Assembly: GCA_903878115.1 (NCBI GenBank)
Contig: CAIRGO010000137.1
Location: forward strand, 1 to 38,459
Reading direction: 5' to 3'
Origin: Akkermansiaceae bacterium
GTDB taxonomy: Bacteria > Verrucomicrobiota > Verrucomicrobiia > Verrucomicrobiales > Akkermansiaceae
Length of the DNA: 38,459 bases
Shown: in pieces, positions 8,478 to 15,538 of the stretch
How the letters are laid out: every line of letters begins with the position of its first letter
Position numbering within the stretch: position 1 is the stretch's first letter
Notes under the pieces: model-generated
Databases searched by the model: none
Told to the model about the DNA's origin: nothing
Seen by the model: the letters and a program-made list of their open reading frames with translations, nothing else
Program-made: the position numbers and the translations under genes

Positions 8478-9557
8478 ATGCGCACCTTTCTACTTTTGTT
8501 ATTCTGTTCTCTGATATGGATCAATCCATGTTTTAGTAATTCCCCAGAATTGGCAACTGGCATTCGCACCGAGTATCAGAAAAAAATGGAACTCTGGACA
8601 CTGAGCATGCAGGCGGCAACGACCGCCGAGGCACAGGCAAAACTTTTGTCAGAACGCCCTGATGGCTTCGTCTATTCCCAACGCTTGTGGGCGGCGCTTA
8701 AAGGTTCGCTCACGCAAGATTGGACCATAGAACCTGCTGGCTGGTTGCTAAAACTGGTGTGCTCTTTGCCATCGAATCCTCCCAAGCCCGAGGTGGTAGC
8801 TTTGCGAACAGAGATTGTTAGCTCGATCATGGATGCCGTGGAGAAGAATCACATGCGCAGTGCGAAATTAGCGTCTGTTTGCATGGGCTTACTTGCTGTA
8901 GGCGATAATAAAACATTGCAGTTGTTAGAGAAGATTGAAAAAGGAAGTCCTGATCGCAAGGTCCAAGGTGTGGCAGCACTCGCGTTAGCATTTTTGTTAG
9001 AAAATCTCGGCGACGAAGTGAACAATATCAAACGACGCCTGACGCTTATTCGCAAGGCCATCATCGAAAGTGCCGATGTGGTAATCGATGGCACCACTGT
9101 GGCGAAGATGGCAGAAGATCAACTCTATGTGATTCGTTATCTTAGTAAGGGCCGTGAAGCTCCTGATTTGGAGGGGCTTGACGTCTCAGGAACGAAGATG
9201 AAACTCTCAGATTTTAGTGGGAAAGTAGTGGTGCTTTTGTTCTGGAATACTGCCATTACTGATTATGAGCGGGTCATCGAAATTCATCGCAATATGGTAA
9301 AAAAAATGGAAGGGAAGCCGTTTGTGCTCGTAGGTGTGACCAATGATAGTCTCGCTTCTTTACGAGTGTTACAGGGGGATGGATTAGTGACATGGCGAAA
9401 TTTTTGTGACACAAAAGGCGAACTTACGCAAAAATTTCACGTTAAGTCGTTGCCGATTGCCTATGTGTTAGACCGCGAGCGGAAAATCCAATACATCGGA
9501 AATCCAGGCTCTTTTGTGGAGCTCACGGCTGATGCTTTGATTTCTGATAAACCATAA
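8478..9557 (+). CDS. Exported thioredoxin-fold (AhpC/TlpA-like) protein lacking CxxC
   Basis: The 359-residue protein has a signal peptide (hydrophobic residues 3-16, cleavage near CFSNS). A helical region of roughly 200 residues contains HEAT-like helices (about 130-200). The C-terminal third is a thioredoxin fold of AhpC/TlpA type: REAPDLEGLDVSGTKMKLSD, then FSGKVVVLLFWN and the later LPIAYVLDRERKIQYIG strand. The canonical active site should follow FW, but the sequence there is FWNTAITDYER, with no cysteine. The module is therefore probably not a disulfide oxidoreductase and may act in binding or scaffolding. The cis-proline region (SLPIAYV) is kept. The next gene starts 74 bases downstream and may be expressed separately. 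Confidence 0.75.
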   Translation: MRTFLLLLFCSLIWINPCFSNSPELATGIRTEYQKKMELWTLSMQAATTAEAQAKLLSERPDGFVYSQRLWAALKGSLTQDWTIEPAGWLLKLVCSLPSNPPKPEVVALRTEIVSSIMDAVEKNHMRSAKLASVCMGLLAVGDNKTLQLLEKIEKGSPDRKVQGVAALALAFLLENLGDEVNNIKRRLTLIRKAIIESADVVIDGTTVAKMAEDQLYVIRYLSKGREAPDLEGLDVSGTKMKLSDFSGKVVVLLFWNTAITDYERVIEIHRNMVKKMEGKPFVLVGVTNDSLASLRVLQGDGLVTWRNFCDTKGELTQKFHVKSLPIAYVLDRERKIQYIGNPGSFVELTADALISDKP

Positions 9558-9631
9558 ACGATTGGAATTTTTTTACATTTTTCCACCCACCTCCCAGTTG
9601 CAAAATAGCTTTATGCAGTTAATTTACTCGC

Positions 9632-10363
9632 ATGATGATCGCAACACTTCCTGCACACACAAATGGTTTTATGGGTATTAGTATCGGCTACTGGCTGGTT
9701 CTGGGCGGCACGATGCTTTTAAGTTTTTTGGTTTCAAGCATGCTCAAACGTCGTTTCGCAGAATACTCACAAATCCCACTGCGTGTGACCGGTGCTCAGG
9801 TGGCTGAAATGATGCTGAAGCAAAATGGCATCACAGATGTGCGCGTGATTCATGTGGATGGTCAACTCACCGACCATTATGATCCTTTAAATAAAACCGT
9901 GAATCTAAGTGAGTCCGTTTATCACATGAACAGCGTAGCGGCTGCGGCGGTGGCAGCTCATGAATGTGGACATGCCCTGCAGCACAAAGAGGCATATGCA
10001 TGGCTAGGATTACGATCAAAAATGGTGCCGATCGTTAGCATCTCCAGCCAAATCATGAATGTGGTTATGCTGCTAGGTGTCTTTGGAGCATTTGCTCTTG
10101 GCAACGGTATGTTTCTCTGGATCATCGTTGCAGCACTGGCGGTGACGGCTGCATTTTCCTTAGTTACCTTGCCAGTGGAGTTCGACGCAAGTCGCCGAGC
10201 CTTGGCGTGGATCGAACGCAGCGGATTAGCGACCAATATTGAGCATGAACGGGCAAAAAATGCCCTGTTTTGGGCTGCCATGACCTACGTTGCTGCTGCG
10301 ATTGGTTCGATTTCGATGCTGATGTATTATGTGTTGCAGCTTATGGGCGCGCGTCGCGATTAA
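9632..10363 (+). CDS. Membrane zinc metallopeptidase, YugP family
   Basis: This is a 243-residue integral membrane protein of the YugP-like neutral zinc peptidase family. It has an N-terminal helix (about 17-36), a soluble segment, the zinc motif HECGH at 110-114, two further helices (about 140-157 and 161-179), the conserved TLPVEFDASRRAL segment (Glu183, a probable third zinc ligand), and a C-terminal helix (about 215-236). The length matches the family. Substrates are not established for most members; a role in membrane-protein turnover is an assumption. Start ATG 9632 is followed immediately by a second ATG at 9635, and either could be used. No obvious Shine-Dalgarno motif is present. Confidence 0.92.
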   Translation: MMIATLPAHTNGFMGISIGYWLVLGGTMLLSFLVSSMLKRRFAEYSQIPLRVTGAQVAEMMLKQNGITDVRVIHVDGQLTDHYDPLNKTVNLSESVYHMNSVAAAAVAAHECGHALQHKEAYAWLGLRSKMVPIVSISSQIMNVVMLLGVFGAFALGNGMFLWIIVAALAVTAAFSLVTLPVEFDASRRALAWIERSGLATNIEHERAKNALFWAAMTYVAAAIGSISMLMYYVLQLMGARRD

Positions 10364-10415
10364 GTGTTGGGAAAAATATTTCTGCTAGCCTGACCTGGCA
10401 ACCGACTATTTATTC

Positions 10416-10443
10416 TTGTCATTTGTCTAACTGCAAGTATATC
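10416..10443 (+). promoter_or_regulatory. Putative promoter for the cystathionine gamma-synthase gene
   Basis: TTGTCA (10416-10421) and TATATC (10438-10443) are spaced by 16 bases. The -10 box ends ten bases before the ATG at 10454, so the predicted untranslated leader is only about three to five bases. The short gap leaves no room for a riboswitch downstream of this promoter. Confidence 0.45.
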
Positions 10444-10453
10444 ATTGCCAACA

Positions 10454-11923
10454 ATGCGCAATTTCCTCACCACGCCTGCTTGGCAAGAAGATGACCTAGG
10501 TGTGCCATTACCAGACTCTTTGCATGCGGTTTCGGTATGTTTGCCAACATGGAAATCGATTATCGACTATGAAGAAGGCCGAGATCGAGTCGTTCGTAAA
10601 ATGCGCCTCGGTTACCCGCGATTTTTTCGCCATCCGGCAGTCGAGCGTTTGTTCGAGGTTGCCAAATTAGAACTCGCTAGTGAGGTCGAAGCGGTGGTGG
10701 TTTTCCCTTCACGAGTATCGGCCCAGCGTGCGCAGCGTTTTGTCGAGCGCCGCGCCGAAGTCGCAACGCGGGTTGCTAGTTTTCATGGGTTGCAGGCATT
10801 GATTGTGCCTGATAAGGCGAAAAGCACAGCACTTGATTATTGGCGATTTTCTGGCGAGGTTGTGAGTAGTAGGCAGGCAATGGATGTTCTTGATGGCAAA
10901 CCTACACCATCAGGACGCTCGAAAATTTTGCGGGCAAAAATTGGTCGCATGGTCGGCGTTGCCAAGGAGCAAATTTTCGTTTTTGCCAGTGGCATGGCTG
11001 CTTGCACGTCAGTATTGCGTAGTCTTCCTGGTTTGCGTATGGGTCGTAAAACATTGCAGATTGAGTTCCCTTATGTCGATTGTTTGAAAGTGCAGGAAAT
11101 GTTTGGCAACGGCGTCGTGTTGCTCAACGAAGGGGCAGGGGAGTCGTTCGATGAAGCGTTGCGACGCATCCGCCAAGGTGAGTTCGCTGGGGTTTTTGTC
11201 GAAGTTCCGAGCAACCCGTTGTTGCGCACTGTAGATCTCGCCCGTGTCGCGGAGGCTTGTCAAACCAGCAACACTCCGTTGATCGTCGATGATTCTACCA
11301 ATTGCCCAGGTAATCTTGATGTTCTTCAATATGCCGACGTTGTCACGACCAGTCTTACCAAATGGATTTCAGGTGTTGGCGATGTGATGGCTGGCATGGC
11401 CTGTGTGCGCGAGGATAGTGCATTTAGTGCTGATTTTTCGGTAGCCCTCGCAGGAGAAGTTTCTGAAGGCGCGCCTCTTTATGCTGGCGATAGCTTGGCG
11501 CTTTTGGCAAACTTGAAAGACGGGGAAGATCGCTGGCGTTTGGCAAACGAAGGAGGTGTTGCTTTGGCTGCTTATCTTTTACAACATCCTGCTGTGGATA
11601 AAGTCTGGCATCCATCAGTGACGAATCGCGCTGAATACGACAAATTGCGCAAGCCAGATGGCGGTTATGGTGGCTTATTATCTTTCGCGCTAAAATCTCC
11701 CAAAAAAACGGCCAAATTTTATGATGCGTTGGAGATTTGCAAAGGCCCCAGCTTTGGAACTAATTTCAGTCTTGCTTGTCCTTACACCTTGCTGGCTCAT
11801 TATCCCGAGCTTGGTTGGGCTGAAGGCTGCGGTGTTCCTAGTCATCTCATTCGAGTGAGTATCGGTTGCGAGGGCGCAGAGAACATTATTAAATTGTTCG
11901 AAAAAGCACTTGAAGTCATTTAA
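10454..11923 (+). CDS. Cystathionine gamma-synthase-like PLP enzyme, fungal (STR2) type
   Basis: The 489-residue protein belongs to the Cys/Met-metabolism PLP-dependent family (fold type I). The catalytic block is complete: phosphate-loop ASGMAAC (178-184), EVPSNPLLRTVDL (250-262), the PLP-ring aspartate in LIVDDSTNCPGN (279-280), and the Schiff-base lysine Lys303 in TTSLTKWISGVGDVMAG. The N-terminal 150 residues are longer than in bacterial MetB and contain HAVSVCLPTWKSIIDYEEG and GYPRFFRHP, a layout I associate with fungal STR2-type cystathionine gamma-synthases. It probably joins an activated homoserine ester and cysteine to give cystathionine in methionine synthesis. Related lyase or sulfhydrylase activity cannot be excluded. 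I chose ATG 10454 over the in-frame TTG at 10445. No metA/metX neighbour is present. Confidence 0.85.
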   Translation: MRNFLTTPAWQEDDLGVPLPDSLHAVSVCLPTWKSIIDYEEGRDRVVRKMRLGYPRFFRHPAVERLFEVAKLELASEVEAVVVFPSRVSAQRAQRFVERRAEVATRVASFHGLQALIVPDKAKSTALDYWRFSGEVVSSRQAMDVLDGKPTPSGRSKILRAKIGRMVGVAKEQIFVFASGMAACTSVLRSLPGLRMGRKTLQIEFPYVDCLKVQEMFGNGVVLLNEGAGESFDEALRRIRQGEFAGVFVEVPSNPLLRTVDLARVAEACQTSNTPLIVDDSTNCPGNLDVLQYADVVTTSLTKWISGVGDVMAGMACVREDSAFSADFSVALAGEVSEGAPLYAGDSLALLANLKDGEDRWRLANEGGVALAAYLLQHPAVDKVWHPSVTNRAEYDKLRKPDGGYGGLLSFALKSPKKTAKFYDALEICKGPSFGTNFSLACPYTLLAHYPELGWAEGCGVPSHLIRVSIGCEGAENIIKLFEKALEVI

Positions 11924-11940
11924 TAATGATTTGTGATGAT

Positions 11941-11976
11941 TTGCGCAAATTCACAGGTTTTTTGCGCGAATTCACA
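11941..11976 (+). repeat. Pair of 15-base direct repeats, 21-base period
   Basis: TTGCGCAAATTCACA (11941-11955) recurs as TTGCGCGAATTCACA (11962-11976), with 14 of 15 bases identical. Starts are 21 bases apart, about two helical turns. Each copy begins with a short palindromic TTGCGC core. The pair lies just upstream of the predicted -35 box of the small gene at 12039, which suggests a regulator-binding site. Confidence 0.7.
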
Positions 11977-11983
11977 TTCTCAT

Positions 11984-12012
11984 TTGTAGAATTGGATCTA
12001 CTTTTATATAAG
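11984..12012 (+). promoter_or_regulatory. Putative promoter for the first small arm-domain gene
   Basis: TTGTAG (11984-11989), a 17-base spacer and TATAAG (12007-12012) make a good sigma-70-type match, with a leader of roughly 20 bases before ATG 12039. The -10 box abuts the inverted repeat at 12011-12032. Confidence 0.5.
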
Positions 12013-12032
12013 TAACTACCAATTTGGTTACT
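12011..12032. promoter_or_regulatory. Inverted-repeat operator candidate over the -10/+1 region
   Basis: AGTAAC (12011-12016) and GTTACT (12027-12032) form a perfect 6-base inverted repeat. The 11-base palindrome ACCAATTTGGT occupies 12018-12028. The site overlaps the end of the -10 box and the predicted transcription start, a typical position for a repressor operator. Confidence 0.45.
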
Positions 12033-12038
12033 ATCCTT

Positions 12039-12281
12039 ATGCAAAATCAGAACCCCACTAAAGTAGGCAAACTTTCGCTCCGTGTTAACGAAGCCAACAC
12101 CAATCACCATCTCTGGAACAACCGCGGTGTATGGTGGTGTCATCTCACAATCCACCAAACTGATGCTACCGTGCAAAGGATGAGATTTTCTCTAAAAACG
12201 AAAGATCTGGATAAAGCACGTGAGCGTCGCGACAGGATTTTTCGAAAAATTTCAGAAGAATCGACTCATACAGCAGCCTGA
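12039..12281 (+). CDS. Small basic protein resembling a stand-alone integrase arm domain, copy 1
   Basis: The 80-residue protein has a core of HHLWNNRGVWWCHLTIH, a spacer, then RMRFSLKTKDLDKARERRDRIF. That is the layout of the N-terminal arm-type DNA-binding domain of tyrosine recombinases: three short strands around W-x-x-x-V, an R-x-S-L-x-T-x-D turn, then a helix of A-x-x-R-R-D type. No catalytic recombinase domain follows, and the stop codon comes soon after the helix. Its closest relative here is the gene at 12366. I chose ATG 12039; an in-frame TTG at 12024 would add five residues. It has its own promoter and stacked repeats upstream, so it may be autoregulated. DNA binding is inferred from the fold resemblance only. 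Confidence 0.7.
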   Translation: MQNQNPTKVGKLSLRVNEANTNHHLWNNRGVWWCHLTIHQTDATVQRMRFSLKTKDLDKARERRDRIFRKISEESTHTAA

Positions 12282-12328
12282 TTTTTTATCGTCAAATAAG
12301 ATACTGTACTAATTTTTGTATTTTTATA

Positions 12329-12357
12329 TTGTAATTTCTGTTGAATCACGATATCAC
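12329..12357 (+). promoter_or_regulatory. Putative promoter for the second small arm-domain gene
   Basis: TTGTAA (12329-12334), a 17-base spacer and TATCAC (12352-12357) are followed eight bases later by ATG 12366, so the transcript would be nearly leaderless. The inverted repeat and direct repeats seen before copy 1 are not present here. Confidence 0.4.
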
Positions 12358-12365
12358 TAGCCGCG

Positions 12366-12590
12366 ATGAAAAAAAACACCAAGATCGTGATGAAAATTAA
12401 CGATGACAATGAGAATCATCATTTATGGAACAATCGAGGCATGTGGTGGTGCCATGTTACTGTTCATAAATCGGACTCCACTTCCGAACGGATGAGATTT
12501 TCTTTGAAAACGAAAGACGTAGAAAAAGCTAGAGAGCGCCGCGATCGAATTTTTCTTAAAATTGCCGAGCATTACGAGATTGCCGCTTAA
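12366..12590 (+). CDS. Small basic protein resembling a stand-alone integrase arm domain, copy 2
   Basis: The 74-residue protein is a paralogue of the product of 12039-12281. Over the 54-residue core starting at N-x-NHHLWNNRG I count 41 identical positions, and most substitutions are conservative (V/M, L/V, I/V, D/E). The N-terminal 12 residues and the extreme C-terminus differ. Fully conserved elements are HHLWNNRG, WWCH, RMRFSLKTKD and KARERRDRIF. The two genes lie 84 bases apart in the same orientation, so they arose by tandem duplication and both have stayed intact. The function is not known. A small DNA-binding protein, comparable to an excisionase or a recombinase arm domain, is the best structural guess. 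Confidence 0.7.
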   Translation: MKKNTKIVMKINDDNENHHLWNNRGMWWCHVTVHKSDSTSERMRFSLKTKDVEKARERRDRIFLKIAEHYEIAA

Positions 12591-12774
12591 GTTGTTGGTA
12601 AATTGATAATATACTTAAAAGCATATCATCAAATCTCAATTTGAATTGATTGTTGGTTAAACGTTTGTTTGATAAACTTCTCTTGCCAGTAGAAGATTTT
12701 TTCGCTACCACTTTCGAGCGCTACGCAGTTCCTGATAACAGAATGCGTATTGCACCAATTATACTTTTCGCGCT

Positions 12775-14442
12775 GTGGGATTTTGGGATACTTTCAAACG
12801 CTGGAAACTGGCTCAAAAAGGCCTTTCTTCAGGAAAAAAACGTCGAATTTATGACGCCGATGATCAACTGAGAGCATTGCTAGCCAACGCTCGATGGGTG
12901 AATTGGATGCTATGTGCTTTGTTTGTGGCCTGCTATGTTGGGTTAAGTAACTACCAGGCTTATGGAACTTACCTTGCTGATAACCCGACTAAGTCTGCAC
13001 TGGCTGCGATCGGAATTGCTCTGACTGGATTGTTGATGATTTATATCAATCAGAATGAGGTAATGAAGAAAAACAATGTGCTGTTTTTGCTTCTCGGCGG
13101 GGTGATTCTGCACTTATTCTTCGTAAAAGGCATATCCTTATGGGTCGATGCTTATGGCTTCAGCAAGCAATACAAATTATTGCTAGTGCCTTTTGCGCTG
13201 GCACCTATGGTGCATTCGATATTGTTAGGTCGCCGCGCCGGAACATTTAGCGCGGTATTTGTTAGCATTGCCGGAACCTTGTTGATACCAACATCTGAAG
13301 TTACGATTTACCTAGTGATCAGTTTGATTTGCGGTATGACCGCCGTATTTTTGACTTACCGCGTTCGCAAACGTTCTCAATTATTGCGAGCTGGTATTTA
13401 TGCGGGTGCGTTGGCATTGCTATTTAGCGCTTTGTTAGGGGAGATTCTGAGTCACGGTCGAATCGATGATTCACAAAACATGATGCAAGTTGGCAAAGAA
13501 TGTCTCGCCACATTTGGGGTGGGTTTTCTCACGGCACTAATTGTCAGCGGCTTGTTACCATTGTTAGAGGGCGTATTTTCCCTGACCACTGCGATCAGTT
13601 GGTTAGAACTTGGCGATTTGAATCATCCATTGCTAAAGAAAATGCAATTGGATGCCCCTGGGACTTTTCATCATAGTCTTGTTGTCGCATCATTAGCAGA
13701 ATCAGCTGCAGAATCAATCGGGGCAAATGCTGCTCTGTGCCGAGCTTGCGCTTATTTTCATGATGTGGGTAAGTTGAAAAAGCCCGAATACTTTATCGAA
13801 AATCAGGCGGATGGAATGGAAAACCCCCATGATTTGCTAACTCCTACGATGAGCGCTTTAGTGATCATCGCTCACGTCAAAGATGGTGTGGACATGGCGA
13901 TGAAATACAAACTGAACCCTCGAATTATCGATGCGATTTTAGAACATCATGGCGACTCGATGGTGTTTTATTTCTATCGAAAAGCTCAAGAGCAAAAATT
14001 AGCAGATTCGGATAAAGTGGAAAAAGGGTTAGAAAATGCAGAAGATTTACCGCAGATCGACGATGAAAATTTCCGCTATCCAGGGCCGCCTCCGCGCTCG
14101 AAAGAAACGGGGATATTAAGTCTCGCCGATGCCATCGAAAGCGCATCTCGATCATTGAAAAAACCCAGCCCCATCAAAATCCGTGGTTTGGTAGATGACA
14201 TTGTGAAATCTCGTTGGTCAGATGGCCAACTCGATGATTGTGCACTAACGTTACGCGATCTAACAAAAATTCGCGAGAGTTTTGCCTCCACGCTTCGCAG
14301 CATGATGCATAGTAGGATCAGTTATACGAAATCGGAGGAAATTGCTGATCGTAAGTCATTGCATGGCAAAGGGGATCGTAAAGATACCCCAGATTCTTCT
14401 GTTGGTAAAATCGCTACCCTCAGTCAAACGGATAAGAAATGA
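12775..14442 (+). CDS. PgpH-type membrane HD-domain phosphohydrolase (c-di-AMP phosphodiesterase-like), short form
   Basis: The 555-residue protein couples about eight membrane helices (roughly 43-58, 73-91, 101-118, 132-150, 155-172, 176-194, 203-221, 242-262) to a cytoplasmic HD domain. The HD signature includes DAPGTFHHSLVVASLAE (His299/His300), CAYFHDVGKLKKPEYF (His329/Asp330), His367, EHHGD (391-394) and Asp452. This is the PgpH/YqfF arrangement that degrades cyclic di-AMP to pApA. The family's large extracellular sensor between helices 1 and 2 is absent; only about 14 residues separate them here. The start is GTG 12775: the frame is closed by TAA at 12736 and no in-frame ATG precedes the first helix. 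The stop overlaps ybeY (ATGA), matching the widespread pgpH-ybeY gene order. Confidence 0.85.
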   Translation: MGFWDTFKRWKLAQKGLSSGKKRRIYDADDQLRALLANARWVNWMLCALFVACYVGLSNYQAYGTYLADNPTKSALAAIGIALTGLLMIYINQNEVMKKNNVLFLLLGGVILHLFFVKGISLWVDAYGFSKQYKLLLVPFALAPMVHSILLGRRAGTFSAVFVSIAGTLLIPTSEVTIYLVISLICGMTAVFLTYRVRKRSQLLRAGIYAGALALLFSALLGEILSHGRIDDSQNMMQVGKECLATFGVGFLTALIVSGLLPLLEGVFSLTTAISWLELGDLNHPLLKKMQLDAPGTFHHSLVVASLAESAAESIGANAALCRACAYFHDVGKLKKPEYFIENQADGMENPHDLLTPTMSALVIIAHVKDGVDMAMKYKLNPRIIDAILEHHGDSMVFYFYRKAQEQKLADSDKVEKGLENAEDLPQIDDENFRYPGPPPRSKETGILSLADAIESASRSLKKPSPIKIRGLVDDIVKSRWSDGQLDDCALTLRDLTKIRESFASTLRSMMHSRISYTKSEEIADRKSLHGKGDRKDTPDSSVGKIATLSQTDKK

Positions 14443-14942
14443 ATGCGCATTTTTCTATCGAAATCATCGATCACCAGCATGTTATCCATTTGCCTGAATT
14501 GTGGATCACGTGGTTAGAATCAAGAGCGTTGGCCGCTTTGCCGCTCGTTTTAGAGCAAGGATGCGAGACTAACCATTTGTTATCGTTGACTCATCTCGAT
14601 GTCGCATTGGTTGATGAAGACGCTAGCGCTCAAGCGCATCGTGATTTTATGAATGTTGATGGCGCTACCGATGTAATTACTTTTCTCCATGGTGAGTTAG
14701 TGATCTGCCCTAGCGTGGCTCAGCGCCAAGCGATAGAAAATGAAGAACCATTTCTGCGTGAACTTTTACGCTATGTAATTCATGGCATGCTTCATCTCGC
14801 AGGACATGATGATCGCATCGCTGAGCAACGTGCGAATATGGAAGCAGCGCAGGAAGCAATTGTCGCCAAATGCTGGCATGATGTGAGCACCAAATTACTT
14901 GGAAATGATGTTTTTGATGTGAATCGAGATAACTCCAACTAA
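14439..14942 (+). CDS. ybeY: Endoribonuclease YbeY (rRNA maturation factor)
   Basis: YbeY is a single-domain zinc endoribonuclease that acts in 16S rRNA 3'-end maturation and late 70S quality control. The metal motif is IHGMLHLAGHDD, matching the family's HGxLHLxGxDH except that the last residue is Asp instead of His. The upstream strand has the family signature DGATDVITF followed by HGELVICP. The 167-residue length fits. The ATG overlaps the stop codon of the HD phosphohydrolase gene, so translation is coupled. The final His ligand being Asp is unusual. It could still bind zinc, or the nearby residues could adjust. Confidence 0.92.
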   Translation: MNAHFSIEIIDHQHVIHLPELWITWLESRALAALPLVLEQGCETNHLLSLTHLDVALVDEDASAQAHRDFMNVDGATDVITFLHGELVICPSVAQRQAIENEEPFLRELLRYVIHGMLHLAGHDDRIAEQRANMEAAQEAIVAKCWHDVSTKLLGNDVFDVNRDNSN

Positions 14943-15025
14943 TTTTTAAATGATCAAAGAATCCGCTAATTCATTAAGATTTCAGTGATAATTTTCATCT
15001 GCATTCATAAATTCGACACGAATCG

Positions 15026-15084
15026 AAAAAAAAATCACTTTTTTTTCATTTCATGCTTGCTAGTCCGCGAAACTCTGGTATCAA
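15026..15084 (+). promoter_or_regulatory. Putative promoter with UP-element-like A/T tracts for rpsM-rpsK-rpsD
   Basis: TTGCTA (15057-15062), a 16-base spacer and TATCAA (15079-15084) form the core. A run of nine A (15026-15034) and eight T (15039-15046) lies just upstream of the -35 box, where an UP element would contact RNA polymerase alpha. This suits a strong ribosomal promoter. The leader to ATG 15151 would be about 60 bases. No S4-binding pseudoknot could be recognised by eye. Confidence 0.45.
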
Positions 15085-15150
15085 CGCCGCCCCGCATGCG
15101 TTTCAGCCAATCTGATCCATGCGTTTAACTCGCGAATCTCCGCAAACATC

Positions 15151-15519
15151 ATGGCCCGCATTTTCGGTATAGAAATTCCTAATGAGAAGCGTATAGAAGC
15201 TTCTCTTCCGTTCATCTATGGTATCGGTCGTCAGACCGCATCCCGCATTCTAGAGCAAGCTGGTATCGACCCCGATATCCGCACTGGACAACTCTCAGAA
15301 GAGCAATTGGTGAAAATCGCACAAGCAATCCAAAGCAATGGCATCGCCATTGAAGGTGACCTTCGTCGCGAATTTCAAGTTGCAATGAAACGTCTTACTT
15401 CCATCAACTGCTATCGCGGGATTCGCCACAAACGTGGTTTGCCAGTTCGCGGTCAACGCACACGCACCAACGCTCGTACTCGTAAGGGTAAGAAGAAAAC
15501 TGTCGGCGTGAAGAAATAA
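15151..15519 (+). CDS. rpsM: 30S ribosomal protein S13
   Basis: S13 sits in the head of the 30S subunit and contacts the P-site tRNA and the 50S subunit. The 122-residue protein opens [26 protein letters not shown], has the helix-hairpin-helix region [12 protein letters not shown], and the basic C-terminal tail [22 protein letters not shown]. Length is standard. It is the first gene of the rpsM-rpsK-rpsD block, 19 bases ahead of rpsK. No infA or rpmJ precedes it, unlike many bacterial alpha operons. No Shine-Dalgarno motif is present in front of the ATG. Confidence 0.98.
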   Translation: MARIFGIEIPNEKRIEASLPFIYGIGRQTASRILEQAGIDPDIRTGQLSEEQLVKIAQAIQSNGIAIEGDLRREFQVAMKRLTSINCYRGIRHKRGLPVRGQRTRTNARTRKGKKKTVGVKK

Positions 15520-15538
15520 TCTCCTATTTTACTAATAT

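Noticed and set aside
12650-12871. 73-codon ORF upstream of and overlapping the HD phosphohydrolase
   Set aside because: It starts with TTG, has no domain, and overlaps the real N-terminus in another frame. A frameshift joining it to the HD protein cannot be excluded but is not needed.
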